The notes below the pieces were generated by a model that had not been told where the DNA came from, did no database searches, and worked only from the letters and a program-made list of their open reading frames with translations. Position numbers and translations under genes: made by a program. A stretch of 64,000 nt of DNA from an uncultured Amphritea sp. (GTDB taxonomy: Bacteria; Pseudomonadota; Gammaproteobacteria; Pseudomonadales; Balneatricaceae), in the NCBI RefSeq assembly GCF_937127095.1, contig NZ_CAKZLP010000017.1:35729-99728 (forward strand), given 5' to 3'. Shown here piece after piece: positions 17,025-26,660 of this stretch (its first letter is position 1; every line of letters begins with the position of its first letter).

Positions 17025-20000
17025 ATGCGCAAATTTACTGAAGCTCAATTAGAAAGCGCCATTATCCAGCTATTGGGGGAGCAGGGTTATCCCCATACGC
17101 TGGGGGGCGATCTTTCTCGTAGTGCGACAGAGGTATTGATCAGATCGGATCTGCGTGCTTTTTTAAGTCAGCAATATGCCAGTGAAGGCATCACGGACAA
17201 TGAGATCAACGGCATTATCCGTCAACTGGAACTGCTATCCCCCAGTGATCTGTATGACAGTAACAAAACCTTCTGCAGATGGTTAAGTGATGGCTTTTTA
17301 CTCAAGCGCGAAGATCCAGCCGATAAAGATATCTACATACAGCTGATTGATTACAGCGACCTAGCCAGGATGCGTGTGCCCACGGGGGGTGAAGTGGATC
17401 AGCTCTCGATTGTTGCCGAAACAGGCCCGGGCTATCAGGCCAATAGACACAATATCTATAAAATCGTAAACCAGCTGGAGATTGAAGGGGTAGCGTCGGC
17501 CAGTGGGGGGGAACTGCGTATTCCCGATGGCATTTTGTATATTAATGGCTTGCCGCTGGTGTTGTTTGAGTTTAAAAGCGCGATTCGTGAAGAAGCCACG
17601 ATTCACGATGCCTATGTGCAGATCTGCACCCGCTACCGTCGGGATATCCCGCAGTTGTTTATCTATAACGCCCTCTGTGTAATCAGTGATGGGGTGAATA
17701 ATAAGCTGGGCAACCTGTTTGCGCCCTATGAGTATTATTATGGCTGGCGCAAAATCAGCGGCAACGAGACGGTTGATAAACAGGGCATCGATTCACTCAA
17801 CAGTATGGTGCAGGGGCTGTTTGATCAGCGGCGTTTACGTGAGGTGATCCGGCACTTCATTTACTTCCCCGATAAAAGCCATCAGGAGATCAAGATTGTT
17901 TGTCGTTATCCGCAATATTACGCGGCAACCAAGCTCTACCAGAATATAAAACAGCATCAGAAAAAGCGTGATAGTGCAGGTAATATTATCGCTGACGACG
18001 CTGTACGCGACGGCAAAGGTGGCACCTACTTTGGTGCGACCGGTTGCGGTAAAAGCTTTACCATGCAGTTTCTTGCGCGTCTGTTGATGAAGAGCGTGGA
18101 CTTTGAAAGCCCTACCATTGTATTGATCACCGACCGCACCGACTTAGATGATCAGCTCTCGCAGCAATTCACCAATGCCAAAACCTATATTGGCGATCAG
18201 ATTGTTGAAACGGTGGCCTCCCGTGCAGACTTGCGCGCCAAGCTGCAAGGCCGCCAGAGCGGCGGGGTATTTCTCACCACGATTCATAAGTTTACTGAAG
18301 ATGTCGCGCTGTTAACCGATCGCTGTAATGTGATCTGTATCTCCGATGAGGCGCATCGTAGTCAGATTAACCTCGACCAGAAAATATCAGTGGTGACCGA
18401 AGGTAAACACCGAGGGGTTAGAAAAACCTACGGTTTTGCCAAATATCTGCATGACTCGTTGCCTAACGCCACCTATGTGGGCTTTACCGGCACACCCATT
18501 GACGCCACCCTGGATGTGTTTGGGTGTGTTGTCGATAGCTACACCATGAACGAGTCGGTCAGGGATGAGATTACCGTGCGCATTGTCTATGAAGGCCGTG
18601 CGGCAAAGGTCATTCTGGATAACAGTAAGCTGAAAGAGATTGAAGCGTACTATCAGCAATGTGCCGACGATGGGGCCAGCAATTATCAGATAGACGACAG
18701 TAAAAAAGCGATGGCCAGCATGGGGGCGATTCTCGGCGACCCGGATCGTATTCAGGCCTTAGCGAAGGACTTTGTGGCGCATTACGAAGACCGCGTGGCA
18801 GAGGGCTCTACTGTGGCGGGTAAGGCGATGTTTGTCAGTAGTTCACGGCAGATTGCTTATCAGCTGTATCAGGAATTACAAACCCTGCGTCCCGAATGGT
18901 TTGAGGTGCTGAATTGCGCTAAGGGTGAATCACTTAGCGACAAAGAGCGTAAGGCGATAAAAGCCTCGGCGCGGGTGCGCATGGTGATGACGCGCAATAA
19001 AGATGACGATAAAGCGTTGTGGAATCTGCTGGGTAGCAAAGACGATCGTAAAGCGCTGGACCGCCAGTTTAAGCTGGCTAAGTCTAACTTTAAGATCGCC
19101 ATTGTGGTGGATATGTGGCTGACCGGCTTTGATGTGCCCTTTCTCGATACCATGTATATCGACAAGCCGGTATCACAGCATAACCTGATACAGACGATTT
19201 CGCGGGTCAATCGCAAGTTTGAAGGCAAGAGTAAAGGGCTGGTGGTGGATTACATCGGCATCAAAACCAGCATGAACAAAGCGTTGAAACAGTTCGGTGG
19301 TAGTGGCAGTGATAACTTTGAAGATATCGCCGCGTCGATTATTGAGGTGCGTAACCACTTAGATCTGCTGAACAAGGCCTTTTATCACTTTGATAGCTCA
19401 GATTATTTTACCGCTGACCCGGTTAGCCAGTTAAATTGCCTTAACCGGGCCGGAGAGTATGCTCAGCAAACCGAGAAAACTGAAAAGCGCTTTATGGACA
19501 TTACTAAACGTCTTAAAGCGGCTTATGACATCTGCTGTGGTAATGAACAGATCACTAAAGATGAACGAGATCATATCCATTTTTATATGGCGATTCGCTC
19601 TATTATCTTCAAGCTAATCCGGGGCACGGCACCCGATACCGCGCAGATGAACGCCAAAGTACGCGGGATGATCGCTGAAGCGATTAAAAGTGATGGCGTC
19701 GAAGAGATCTTTAAGCTGGGAGAAGAGGGTGAGGGCGCTATCGATATTTTCGATGAAGATTACCTCGCCAAAATCGACAAAATAAAACTGCCGAACACCA
19801 AGATTAAACTGCTGCAAAAACTGTTGGAAAAAGCGATTGGTGAAGTGTCGAAAACCAACAGGATGCAAGCTATCGATTTTTCTAAAAAGTTCAAAGCGCT
19901 GGTGGATAAATATAACGAGCGCAGAGAAGATGATGTACTCGTTAGTAGCGTGCTGGAAGACTTCTCGAATGAAATTATCGATCTCTATCACGACCTGAAA

Positions 20001-20318
20001 ACCGAAATGACGTCGTTTGCCGATATGGGTATCGACTATGAAGAGAAAGCGTTCTACGACATCCTGAAATCCCTGTCGGTTAAATACGATTTTTTCTACC
20101 CCAAAGATAAGATGATTCAGTTGGCGAAACGCGCCAGAGAAGAGGTTGAGAGTGTTGCCAGCTTTCCCGCCTGGAATCAGCGAGAAGATATAAAAGCCGA
20201 GCTGCAAGTGAAGTTGATTCTACTGCTGGCCGAATTCGGTTATCCGCCTGTGGCCAATGATGATGCCTATAAAGCGATTCTGGAACAGGCGGAGAATTTT
20301 AAGAAACATTGCGGCTAG
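17025..20318 (+). CDS. hsdR: Type I restriction endonuclease subunit HsdR
   Basis: A 1097-aa motor and nuclease subunit. The N-terminal nuclease shows PDG (Asp168) and EFK (Glu182, Lys184). The helicase has Walker A GATGCGKS near residue 337 and the DEAH box SDEAHRS near residue 441, then GFTGTPID and a second RecA-like domain with TISRVNRKFEGK. It translocates DNA with ATP and cuts when it meets unmodified sites bound by the HsdM/HsdS complex. All catalytic motifs are intact. The start ATG 17025 follows TAAAGGA. It ends the operon. Confidence 0.95.
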   Translation: MRKFTEAQLESAIIQLLGEQGYPHTLGGDLSRSATEVLIRSDLRAFLSQQYASEGITDNEINGIIRQLELLSPSDLYDSNKTFCRWLSDGFLLKREDPADKDIYIQLIDYSDLARMRVPTGGEVDQLSIVAETGPGYQANRHNIYKIVNQLEIEGVASASGGELRIPDGILYINGLPLVLFEFKSAIREEATIHDAYVQICTRYRRDIPQLFIYNALCVISDGVNNKLGNLFAPYEYYYGWRKISGNETVDKQGIDSLNSMVQGLFDQRRLREVIRHFIYFPDKSHQEIKIVCRYPQYYAATKLYQNIKQHQKKRDSAGNIIADDAVRDGKGGTYFGATGCGKSFTMQFLARLLMKSVDFESPTIVLITDRTDLDDQLSQQFTNAKTYIGDQIVETVASRADLRAKLQGRQSGGVFLTTIHKFTEDVALLTDRCNVICISDEAHRSQINLDQKISVVTEGKHRGVRKTYGFAKYLHDSLPNATYVGFTGTPIDATLDVFGCVVDSYTMNESVRDEITVRIVYEGRAAKVILDNSKLKEIEAYYQQCADDGASNYQIDDSKKAMASMGAILGDPDRIQALAKDFVAHYEDRVAEGSTVAGKAMFVSSSRQIAYQLYQELQTLRPEWFEVLNCAKGESLSDKERKAIKASARVRMVMTRNKDDDKALWNLLGSKDDRKALDRQFKLAKSNFKIAIVVDMWLTGFDVPFLDTMYIDKPVSQHNLIQTISRVNRKFEGKSKGLVVDYIGIKTSMNKALKQFGGSGSDNFEDIAASIIEVRNHLDLLNKAFYHFDSSDYFTADPVSQLNCLNRAGEYAQQTEKTEKRFMDITKRLKAAYDICCGNEQITKDERDHIHFYMAIRSIIFKLIRGTAPDTAQMNAKVRGMIAEAIKSDGVEEIFKLGEEGEGAIDIFDEDYLAKIDKIKLPNTKIKLLQKLLEKAIGEVSKTNRMQAIDFSKKFKALVDKYNERREDDVLVSSVLEDFSNEIIDLYHDLKTEMTSFADMGIDYEEKAFYDILKSLSVKYDFFYPKDKMIQLAKRAREEVESVASFPAWNQREDIKAELQVKLILLLAEFGYPPVANDDAYKAILEQAENFKKHCG

Positions 20319-21191
20319 GAATGGTTAATTAACGCAGTGCCTTTAAATATTTAATTTAGCTTTATTGAAGTTTTCACGAAACAGAATAACTGCTTACTGT
20401 GAATTGATGCAGTGAATACAACAGGGAAAGAATATGCAGCCTGCGACACAGAAATCAGATTCCGGGTACGCAGCACTCGCGACGATAATGTGGTTTATGT
20501 GTCAGGTAATGCGCTCAGGACGACAGCTAATCAAGAGCGGTTGCAGCTGCGTAAATGGTGTTCACTGCCGAACACGACTCCAGGGGTGGCGGAGGTAGAA
20601 CGAAGCAGGAAGCCAGAGTCGAGGCAGTTTAAAAATAAAATGATATGGGCTAAGAAACCTGTTTAAGCAGGATTTGCGAACGACGGGTAAGCTGGGAAGC
20701 AACATTCTAACAACGAGCTGAGTTGATTTTATCAAATACGCAGACATGCCTAATCCCTGGCAAGTCACGCAGTGGCGTCTGAGGACTATTTGTCTAATAG
20801 TGACGCGAGATTTAATGTCAGTTGGGTACAACGAAAAGAGATCCAATATCGCCGGGGGGGACGATGTCTGACTTTTCAAACGGGACTCTTTTTCATCCCA
20901 ACCAACAGGCTTATAGTGGCAAAAGAGAGATAGTTTAACAAGCAGAAGAGTAGCGTCATTACCCATTTTGGGTGGTGGGTATAAGTCAGAAATGTTTGTG
21001 GGTGCTGATACGTATTAAAGGGGCATTCTGTACTATGATCTGTATTTTTATCTTACAGGTTGTGATGCCCAATACTGTTTACTGAAAGCGTCAGGTTTGA
21101 ATAGGTTATATCCAGGCTGCATCCAGGTTGGATGCAGCTAATACTTCTTCGAGTAATGGGCTGGTCGGGACAGACGTTCGAGCGGCGGTTG
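20319..21191. other. Gap after hsdR with no convincing gene
   Basis: About 870 bp with only short open frames whose composition and start sites are unconvincing. The 11-mer AGGGGCATTCT at 21019-21029 also occurs at 9095-9105, near the other end of the defence island. A hairpin closes the gap at 21116. It may be the decayed right edge of the island. Confidence 0.5.
21116..21138 (-). terminator. Hairpin downstream of the LLM oxidoreductase gene
   Basis: Perfect inverted repeat GCTGCATCCA-GGT-TGGATGCAGC, 54 bases past the stop of the minus-strand gene. No T-run is present. Confidence 0.5.
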
Positions 21192-22199
21192 TTAAAAACC
21201 TTTTATCAGCTGCGTATAGCTATCGATTCGATCTGCCTGGCTATGGGTTACTGCAACGGTGGCGATCTCGTTACAATCAAAGGTGCTGGCCAGTTGAGTG
21301 ATCTCTTCGGCACATTGCTCCGGTGTGCCGACAGTGTAGCCGTTGAGGATATGATCATATTCGGCCTGGTGGGCTGCCGGAAACGCTTTATAACGATCCT
21401 GAACCTCGGCCGGGGTAAGGAAGGCTTCCCGCATACCCAGTTGGGCGGCCAGCTTGCGATACACCGCTGTACCTGCCCGTAGCTTTGCTTCGGCTTCGGT
21501 GTCGGCACAGATGCAGGCGATCGCCAGCATTCTGGTGGGTGTGCCCGGGTGTTCTGCCCGTTTCCACTGTTCCAGGTATTCGGTGAAGATTGACGGGTGG
21601 CAGTTGTCCGGGTCGATAAAGCGGGCCAGGGCGATGTTATACCCCAGATGGCCGGCTAAGCCCGCGCTGCCTCCGCTGGAGCCGAGCATCCACAGTTCCG
21701 GTTGCGGGCTGTTGTCGGGCATCACTTTTATCTGGCTGAAGGCGTTATTTTGCGGCAGGCTACCTTCGATAAACCCTTTCAGCAGCTGGGCCTGTTGTGC
21801 ATACAGATCGCCATGATGAGGCTGATGCGGGTATGCCAGTGCCTGAGAGGTAAGGCCGGTTCCACCGGGCGCCCGGCCGATACCCAGGTCGATGCGGTCG
21901 GGGAACAGGGTGGCTAACATTTTGAAACACTCAGCCACTTTTAACGGGCTGTAATGGCTGAGCATGACGCCGCCGCTGCCGACGCGGATGTTTTGGGTGA
22001 CACTGGCAATTGCCGTGGCCATGATTTCCGGACAGGGGTTGGCAAAGTGAATGCTGTCGTGATGTTCGGCGACCCAGTAACGGTAGTAACCCAGCGTGTC
22101 ACACAGCTGTGCCAGTTCTATGGTCAGCCCGGGGGCATCTATCGCGGCGTGGGAGCCGTGGACGGGGGACTGGTCAACAACTGACAGCTTTATGCTCAT
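21192..22199 (-). CDS. LLM-class flavin-dependent oxidoreductase (luciferase-like)
   Basis: The 335-aa protein matches the single-subunit luciferase-like monooxygenase group: YRYWVAEHHDSIHFANPCPEIMATAIA, VGSGGVMLSHYSPLKVAE and PDRIDLGIGRAPGGTG are its usual blocks. Such enzymes use reduced flavin and oxygen on varied substrates, here unknown. ATG 22199 has AGGAGAAT upstream. A 16-bp palindrome at 22229 lies in its promoter region, suggesting a dedicated repressor. Confidence 0.87.
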   Translation of the reverse strand: MSIKLSVVDQSPVHGSHAAIDAPGLTIELAQLCDTLGYYRYWVAEHHDSIHFANPCPEIMATAIASVTQNIRVGSGGVMLSHYSPLKVAECFKMLATLFPDRIDLGIGRAPGGTGLTSQALAYPHQPHHGDLYAQQAQLLKGFIEGSLPQNNAFSQIKVMPDNSPQPELWMLGSSGGSAGLAGHLGYNIALARFIDPDNCHPSIFTEYLEQWKRAEHPGTPTRMLAIACICADTEAEAKLRAGTAVYRKLAAQLGMREAFLTPAEVQDRYKAFPAAHQAEYDHILNGYTVGTPEQCAEEITQLASTFDCNEIATVAVTHSQADRIDSYTQLIKGF

Positions 22200-22228
22200 T
22201 ATATTCTCCTTTATGTGATTAATATGTT

Positions 22229-22244
22229 AACTAATATATTAGTT
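22229..22244. promoter_or_regulatory. 16-bp perfect palindrome before the LLM gene
   Basis: AACTAATATATTAGTT lies 30 bp upstream of the LLM start. Its size and AT-rich core are typical of a small dimeric repressor site. No regulator gene is adjacent. Confidence 0.55.
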
Positions 22245-22316
22245 TATCTCAATCGAATAAGGCCATGGAGAAGGGTAAATCAGACCGGGGACTAACTATG
22301 TGTAGCGATTCTGTGG

Positions 22317-23459
22317 CTATTTCAATGGCGGTGCTACTGAATATTGGTTTCGGCCTGATGCCTTAGCTTTATACATAGCATCATCAGCCGCCATCAGAAA
22401 CGTCTGGTTGTTTGTCGTTGCATCAGGCTGAGTGCTCGCAACACCGGCAGAGCAGGTGACTTCGATGATCTCTCCACTCCAATTAAACGAGATCTCTGAA
22501 ACTGCCTGGACCAGATCATCTGCGATTGTGATTGCTGTTTTCAGCGGTATCGCTGGCAATAGGACGATAAACTCTTCACCGCCATACCGCGCTATCATAT
22601 CGGTGGAGCGTTTTAACTCTTGTTTGAGTACTTGAGCGACTCTTTTAAGGCATTTATCGCCCGCGAAATGACCGTAGGTATCGTTAACTTTTTTAAAGTG
22701 ATCGAGATCGATCATGATGACGCTGAGTGGCTGTTGCAGCTCGATACAGTGCTGCCACTCACTGGCATAGCAACGGTTAAAGTACATCCGGTTATACAGG
22801 GATGTGAGTGGTTCAGTGATACTGCTCTTTTCTAATAATAATGCTCTATCGTCAGACTCTTTTCGGCTGTAAACCGCTTGCCAATAGTCGGCGCGGGAGG
22901 TGCGAGCGGCTTCAAGAACATAGATCACGGCGATACTCGCTAAAATGATCAGTATCAGATTATCTGTTCCTTCTATTATTGTGCCAACAATCAACCCAGG
23001 TACGAACACCAAAATCGGATAGAGAATACTAACGATTCTAGAGATGCTGAGGACGGATGTGCCGCCAATCGCAAGTGCCGACAGTATAATCATGTAAGGG
23101 GTCTGCAAGGCTGAATAGTCACTGCCATAAATAACCCATGAAGACATCACTCCCCAATGAACTGCATTAAACAGTATTAGCCCAACCAGACAGAAATAGT
23201 TTCGGGTAGTGTTATAGCTTTCAGTTTTTATGATGAAATGGTAATGCACAATGCGCAACAATGCGGCAATGACCAACAGCAGGGTATTCAGGTAAAAGAT
23301 ATATGGGTGGTCTTCAATGATATTGACCCAGAGAGCGGTCAGAAGCCATAAGGCTAAAAATATTACGATACCGCCACGTGCCCGCTTAGTCAGATCCAAA
23401 TGAAACTGTTGCTGAAGGCTGAGGCCTTTATCGACAGTGCCTATTTCTGACAGGTTCAT
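22317..23459 (-). CDS. Membrane diguanylate cyclase (GGDEF domain)
   Basis: The N-terminal half (residues about 25-195) holds five to six hydrophobic segments forming an integral-membrane sensor. The C-terminal GGDEF domain reads RYGGEEFIVLLPA, an active variant. An RSTD motif sits exactly five residues upstream and matches the RxxD inhibitory site, so the enzyme should be limited by its product. It makes cyclic di-GMP from two GTP at the inner membrane. The signal sensed is unknown. It is followed on the same strand by a separate GGDEF-EAL operon starting further upstream. Confidence 0.9.
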   Translation of the reverse strand: MNLSEIGTVDKGLSLQQQFHLDLTKRARGGIVIFLALWLLTALWVNIIEDHPYIFYLNTLLLVIAALLRIVHYHFIIKTESYNTTRNYFCLVGLILFNAVHWGVMSSWVIYGSDYSALQTPYMIILSALAIGGTSVLSISRIVSILYPILVFVPGLIVGTIIEGTDNLILIILASIAVIYVLEAARTSRADYWQAVYSRKESDDRALLLEKSSITEPLTSLYNRMYFNRCYASEWQHCIELQQPLSVIMIDLDHFKKVNDTYGHFAGDKCLKRVAQVLKQELKRSTDMIARYGGEEFIVLLPAIPLKTAITIADDLVQAVSEISFNWSGEIIEVTCSAGVASTQPDATTNNQTFLMAADDAMYKAKASGRNQYSVAPPLK

Positions 23460-23532
23460 GACGGTTACCTTTATTGGTCTTCGCTTTTAGTATAATTGTT
23501 GTCGTCATGATTGCATTTGATTAACAGCCTTT

Positions 23533-25473
23533 CTATGCGCCTGAAGTCGAAGATTCTGCTTTTTGTACTCTGCAAAAGTCGGGTATGAGCTCTGGTTTTA
23601 AGGGTTTGCTGAATAGGTAACCTTGCCCAAAATCACACTGGAAAGAGGTTAGCAGGTGGGCTGCTGCAGCGTCTTCGATTCCCTCTGCGACGACCCGCAT
23701 CCCCAGGTCATGACCGATACGGATAATGTTTTTCACCAACAGGCTACTGGTGCGATCAACGGTGATCTTGCTGATAAAGCAACGGTCGATTTTGAGCGTC
23801 TGGATCGGCAGTTGCTGCAGGTGGCTGAGTGATGACAGGCCGGTACCAAAATCATCCAGAGCAATGCTTATCTCCTGACGAGCTAATTCCGGAAGCAGAT
23901 TCTGGGTCTCTTTGAGGATATGCATACTGGTATCTTCTGTGACTTCAACCCTGATCAATCCTTTGGGCAGGCCATACTCATTCAGTGACTGGTTAATGAT
24001 GCTGGCAAGATCAAGCTGATGCATGGATGGCGATATGTTGATGGCCACGGGTATGGCTTTTAAGCCCATGGATTGCCACTGAGCTATCTGCAAACATGTC
24101 TGCTTAATTACCCAGCAGCCGAGCAGGTTGGCTATTGAGTATTTTTCGGCTATCTCGATGATCTCCAGCGGCGGGATGGCACCATAGGTTTCATGATTCC
24201 AGCGCAACAACGCTTCCAGTGAGGCAACGTGCTGTTCTTCAAGAGACACTATTGGCTGGTACACCAGCTGAAGTTTTTCTGCTTCAATCGCCTCACGCAG
24301 GTCCCGCTGTAACTGTTGCCGTCGGTTGATCTGAACATCCATCTCAAAATCAAACAGCATCTGTGTTGAATGATTTGACCGCTCTTTGGCTTTATACATG
24401 GCAATATCTGCGCGGGTTAGCAGGCTGCTGGCATCGTTCCCATGTTCCGGGTAGATAACACTGCCGATACTGGCGCCAATAAAACAGGTGTGCTGGCCGA
24501 TCTCAAACGGCTGATCAAACAGGCTGATGATTTTATCGGCAATAATGTTCAGGCTTTGTTTACCGCGAACCGTTGACTGAATAATGGCGAATTCATCACC
24601 GCCTAAACGACAGGTGACGCAGTTATAACGTTTATCAATCTCCTCCGTCATGCGTCTGGAGACGGATTGCAGCAGAGCATCACCAATGTGATGTCCCAGG
24701 GTATCATTGATATCCTTGAAGCCATTCAGGTCGAGCAGGTGCAGGGCGAAGGGCTGCTTTTTATCAGAGTAACGGGAGATCTTTTTTTTCAGGAACGCCC
24801 GGTTGGGTATTCCGGTCAGGCTGTCGTGCTCTGCCTGGTGGCGGTTCAGTCTGCTCTCGCGGATGATCATCAGTAACAACAGGCTGCCGGTGAAAATCAG
24901 GCCAAACATCAGCAGAATAAGCTGTCGCTGCAGATCGAGAACCTGGCTGTCGCTGCGGTTAAGAATAGCGTTAGTGCGGTAATAGTCCTGCATTGAAAGA
25001 GCATCAACGGCGTCAACCTGAGGCTTCAGTGTTTGCTTTATCTGAACGCTGTACTCAGGGTCGACAGGAAGCCTGTTAAAAATGTCATTCTCCAGCGATT
25101 TAACCGTTTCAAAGGCCTGGTTTATGGTGCTTTCAGCGGTTTCTATACTGCGTATCTGTACACCATCATCACCCTCAATTAAGACGGGAAAGCGGCTCCA
25201 GAGGATGTCATAACGAGATTTCAGCTGATCCAGGTGAGTTGTGTTCGGTGCTGCCTGATAGAGGGTCAGTGCATCATCAAAGCGCCGCAGTTCCATTTTT
25301 AACTGAAACATCGAAAAGACACTGGTGGTGTAGTATTGATCAAGGATTGTGATTGACTGGCGCAACTGGAACAGGCTGACCGCGGCACTGATAAAAAAGA
25401 TCAGTATCAGTGCGATCAGTAACGCGCGTTTCTGGCGATAGGTTTTGCGGATAATCTCCAGACTCTCGCTCAT
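23533..25473 (-). CDS. Membrane GGDEF-EAL bifunctional c-di-GMP enzyme
   Basis: A 646-aa protein: one membrane segment at about 15-35, a periplasmic helical region to about 180, a second membrane segment (LILLMFGLIFTGSLLLLMII), then GGDEF (RLGGDEFAII) and EAL domains. The cyclase lacks an RxxD inhibitory site. The phosphodiesterase keeps SLEALLRWNH, DDFGTGLSSL and KIDRCF, so both halves could work. Its ATG overlaps the stop of the preceding gene by one base (TAATG), so it is translationally coupled to the periplasmic protein at 25473-25973. The two likely form a signalling pair. Confidence 0.9.
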   Translation of the reverse strand: MSESLEIIRKTYRQKRALLIALILIFFISAAVSLFQLRQSITILDQYYTTSVFSMFQLKMELRRFDDALTLYQAAPNTTHLDQLKSRYDILWSRFPVLIEGDDGVQIRSIETAESTINQAFETVKSLENDIFNRLPVDPEYSVQIKQTLKPQVDAVDALSMQDYYRTNAILNRSDSQVLDLQRQLILLMFGLIFTGSLLLLMIIRESRLNRHQAEHDSLTGIPNRAFLKKKISRYSDKKQPFALHLLDLNGFKDINDTLGHHIGDALLQSVSRRMTEEIDKRYNCVTCRLGGDEFAIIQSTVRGKQSLNIIADKIISLFDQPFEIGQHTCFIGASIGSVIYPEHGNDASSLLTRADIAMYKAKERSNHSTQMLFDFEMDVQINRRQQLQRDLREAIEAEKLQLVYQPIVSLEEQHVASLEALLRWNHETYGAIPPLEIIEIAEKYSIANLLGCWVIKQTCLQIAQWQSMGLKAIPVAINISPSMHQLDLASIINQSLNEYGLPKGLIRVEVTEDTSMHILKETQNLLPELARQEISIALDDFGTGLSSLSHLQQLPIQTLKIDRCFISKITVDRTSSLLVKNIIRIGHDLGMRVVAEGIEDAAAAHLLTSFQCDFGQGYLFSKPLKPELIPDFCRVQKAESSTSGA

Positions 25474-25973
25474 TAGTAGATCTCAATCCGTGACAACTGC
25501 CAGATCATTCTTCCGGTATGGATTTCGCCAGTCAGCTCCGGGAATTTGTGATGTGGCAGTATTAACCACAGTGGCCCTTTGTTGCGTATCGATAGCTGTT
25601 TGCCATCCTCACTCCAGGCCAGAATCGGTTCGTACTGATCCATGTAGTGCCGTTCAAATTCAACGCTATAGTCATTCAGGGCGGTTAGCCTGATGTGATT
25701 CCCCTCTGCTCCGACATGGTTTAAAACAGCCGAGAGCAGTGGTCCGTGATAGCTGTTTAAGCTATTCGACCAGCGGGTTTGCAGGGTAAAGGTATCGCTT
25801 TCCAGTCGCTGTAGTTGCGCCAGATCGAGACGGGCCGTCTGACCATCCTGGGTGTTCTGAATTTTTCCGCTGATGGTGAGTATCACCGGCCCCTCAGGTT
25901 GGGGCAGGGGGGCGGCGGTTACGCTGAACGTCACAGCACAGCATGCTAGCAGAGCAAGAATCCATTTTGTCAT
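25473..25973 (-). CDS. Periplasmic molybdopterin-fold protein without cysteine
   Basis: A 166-aa protein with a signal peptide (residues 1-20). The mature part resembles a small sulfite-oxidase-type molybdopterin-binding domain: SYHGPLLSAVLNHVG, RLTALNDYSVEFE, and KGPLWLILPHH. The cysteine that ligates molybdenum in true enzymes is absent; the only cysteines are in the signal peptide. I infer a binding or sensing role rather than catalysis. It is the first gene of a two-gene operon with the GGDEF-EAL protein. A similar gene pairing occurs in other proteobacteria in my recollection, but I cannot verify it here. Confidence 0.65.
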   Translation of the reverse strand: MTKWILALLACCAVTFSVTAAPLPQPEGPVILTISGKIQNTQDGQTARLDLAQLQRLESDTFTLQTRWSNSLNSYHGPLLSAVLNHVGAEGNHIRLTALNDYSVEFERHYMDQYEPILAWSEDGKQLSIRNKGPLWLILPHHKFPELTGEIHTGRMIWQLSRIEIY

Positions 25974-26191
25974 GGGGAAGCCTTTTTAGAATATAAATAA
26001 TTTGCGACGGCTGATCTTTGAGGCATTGTTTGTTGAAAAAGCATCAGCGGTCTGCGATAAATCTGAGCCGGTAGTGGTGGGCTCAGAGTCTCTCCATGAC
26101 TTGTCAGTAAAATCTAATTTACAGGCCTCGCTCGAGTATGTCAGGGGGTCTTAGAGTCTGTATTACTCATTTTGTGTATTGTGGGATATAT

Positions 26192-26581
26192 TCAGGTGTC
26201 GATATAGTTGGAAACCTCAATCAGATTGCCATCGGGGTCTCTGAAATAGACGGAGAGGATCTTCCCTGTGGCTCCGGTACGTAAGACCGGACCTTCAATA
26301 ACAGCGATATTACAGTGCTTAAGATGATCGATTGCCTGAGCGATAGGTTGCCGGATAATAAAACAGAGGTCTGCACTGCCAGGTTGAACATGACCGGCCT
26401 TTGGCTCGAACTCCCTGCCGTTCTGATGCAGATTTATCTTCTGCTGACCAAAGCTTAAGGCGATGCGGCCTTCACCGAAAACGACTTTTTCCATCCCCAT
26501 TACCGAGGTGTAGAAATCAACCGTCGTGTTAATATCTTTAACGGTAAGCACCAGGTGATCTAATCGTTCAGTCTGCATCAT
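26192..26581 (-). CDS. VOC-family (glyoxalase/dioxygenase fold) protein
   Basis: A roughly 129-aa single-module vicinal-oxygen-chelate protein: RLDHLVLTVKDINTTVDFYTSVMGMEKV at the N-terminus and ILSVYFRDPDGNLIEVSNY at the end. Metal ligands would be His in LDHLV, His in NLHQNG and Glu in LIEVS. This short type acts as a dimer; the substrate is unknown. Two consecutive ATG codons follow a GTG at the 5' end, so the exact start could be 26578, 26581 or 26584. It is a stand-alone gene with an AT-rich repeat tract upstream. Confidence 0.8.
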   Translation of the reverse strand: MMQTERLDHLVLTVKDINTTVDFYTSVMGMEKVVFGEGRIALSFGQQKINLHQNGREFEPKAGHVQPGSADLCFIIRQPIAQAIDHLKHCNIAVIEGPVLRTGATGKILSVYFRDPDGNLIEVSNYIDT

Positions 26582-26626
26582 CACGTTCTATTTTCATTTG
26601 TTTTTTTATGTACTTTTTTATGTGCC

Positions 26627-26660
26627 TTTTAGATCTTTTTTTTAGATCTTTTTTTAGATA
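26627..26660. repeat. AT-rich tandem repeat between VOC and DUF2937 genes
   Basis: TTTTAGATCTTTT is repeated at 26627 and 26640 and begins a third time at 26652. It covers the end of the DUF2937 gene region on the minus strand and the VOC promoter. It is one of several short tandem repeats in this window. Confidence 0.6.

Noticed and set aside
20562..20966. 134-aa minus-strand open frame in the gap after hsdR
   Set aside because: No convincing start signal, odd composition and no recognised motif; treated as non-coding.
25473..25973. Active sulfite-oxidase-type enzyme
   Set aside because: No cysteine remains in the mature protein to ligate molybdenum, and the domain is very short.
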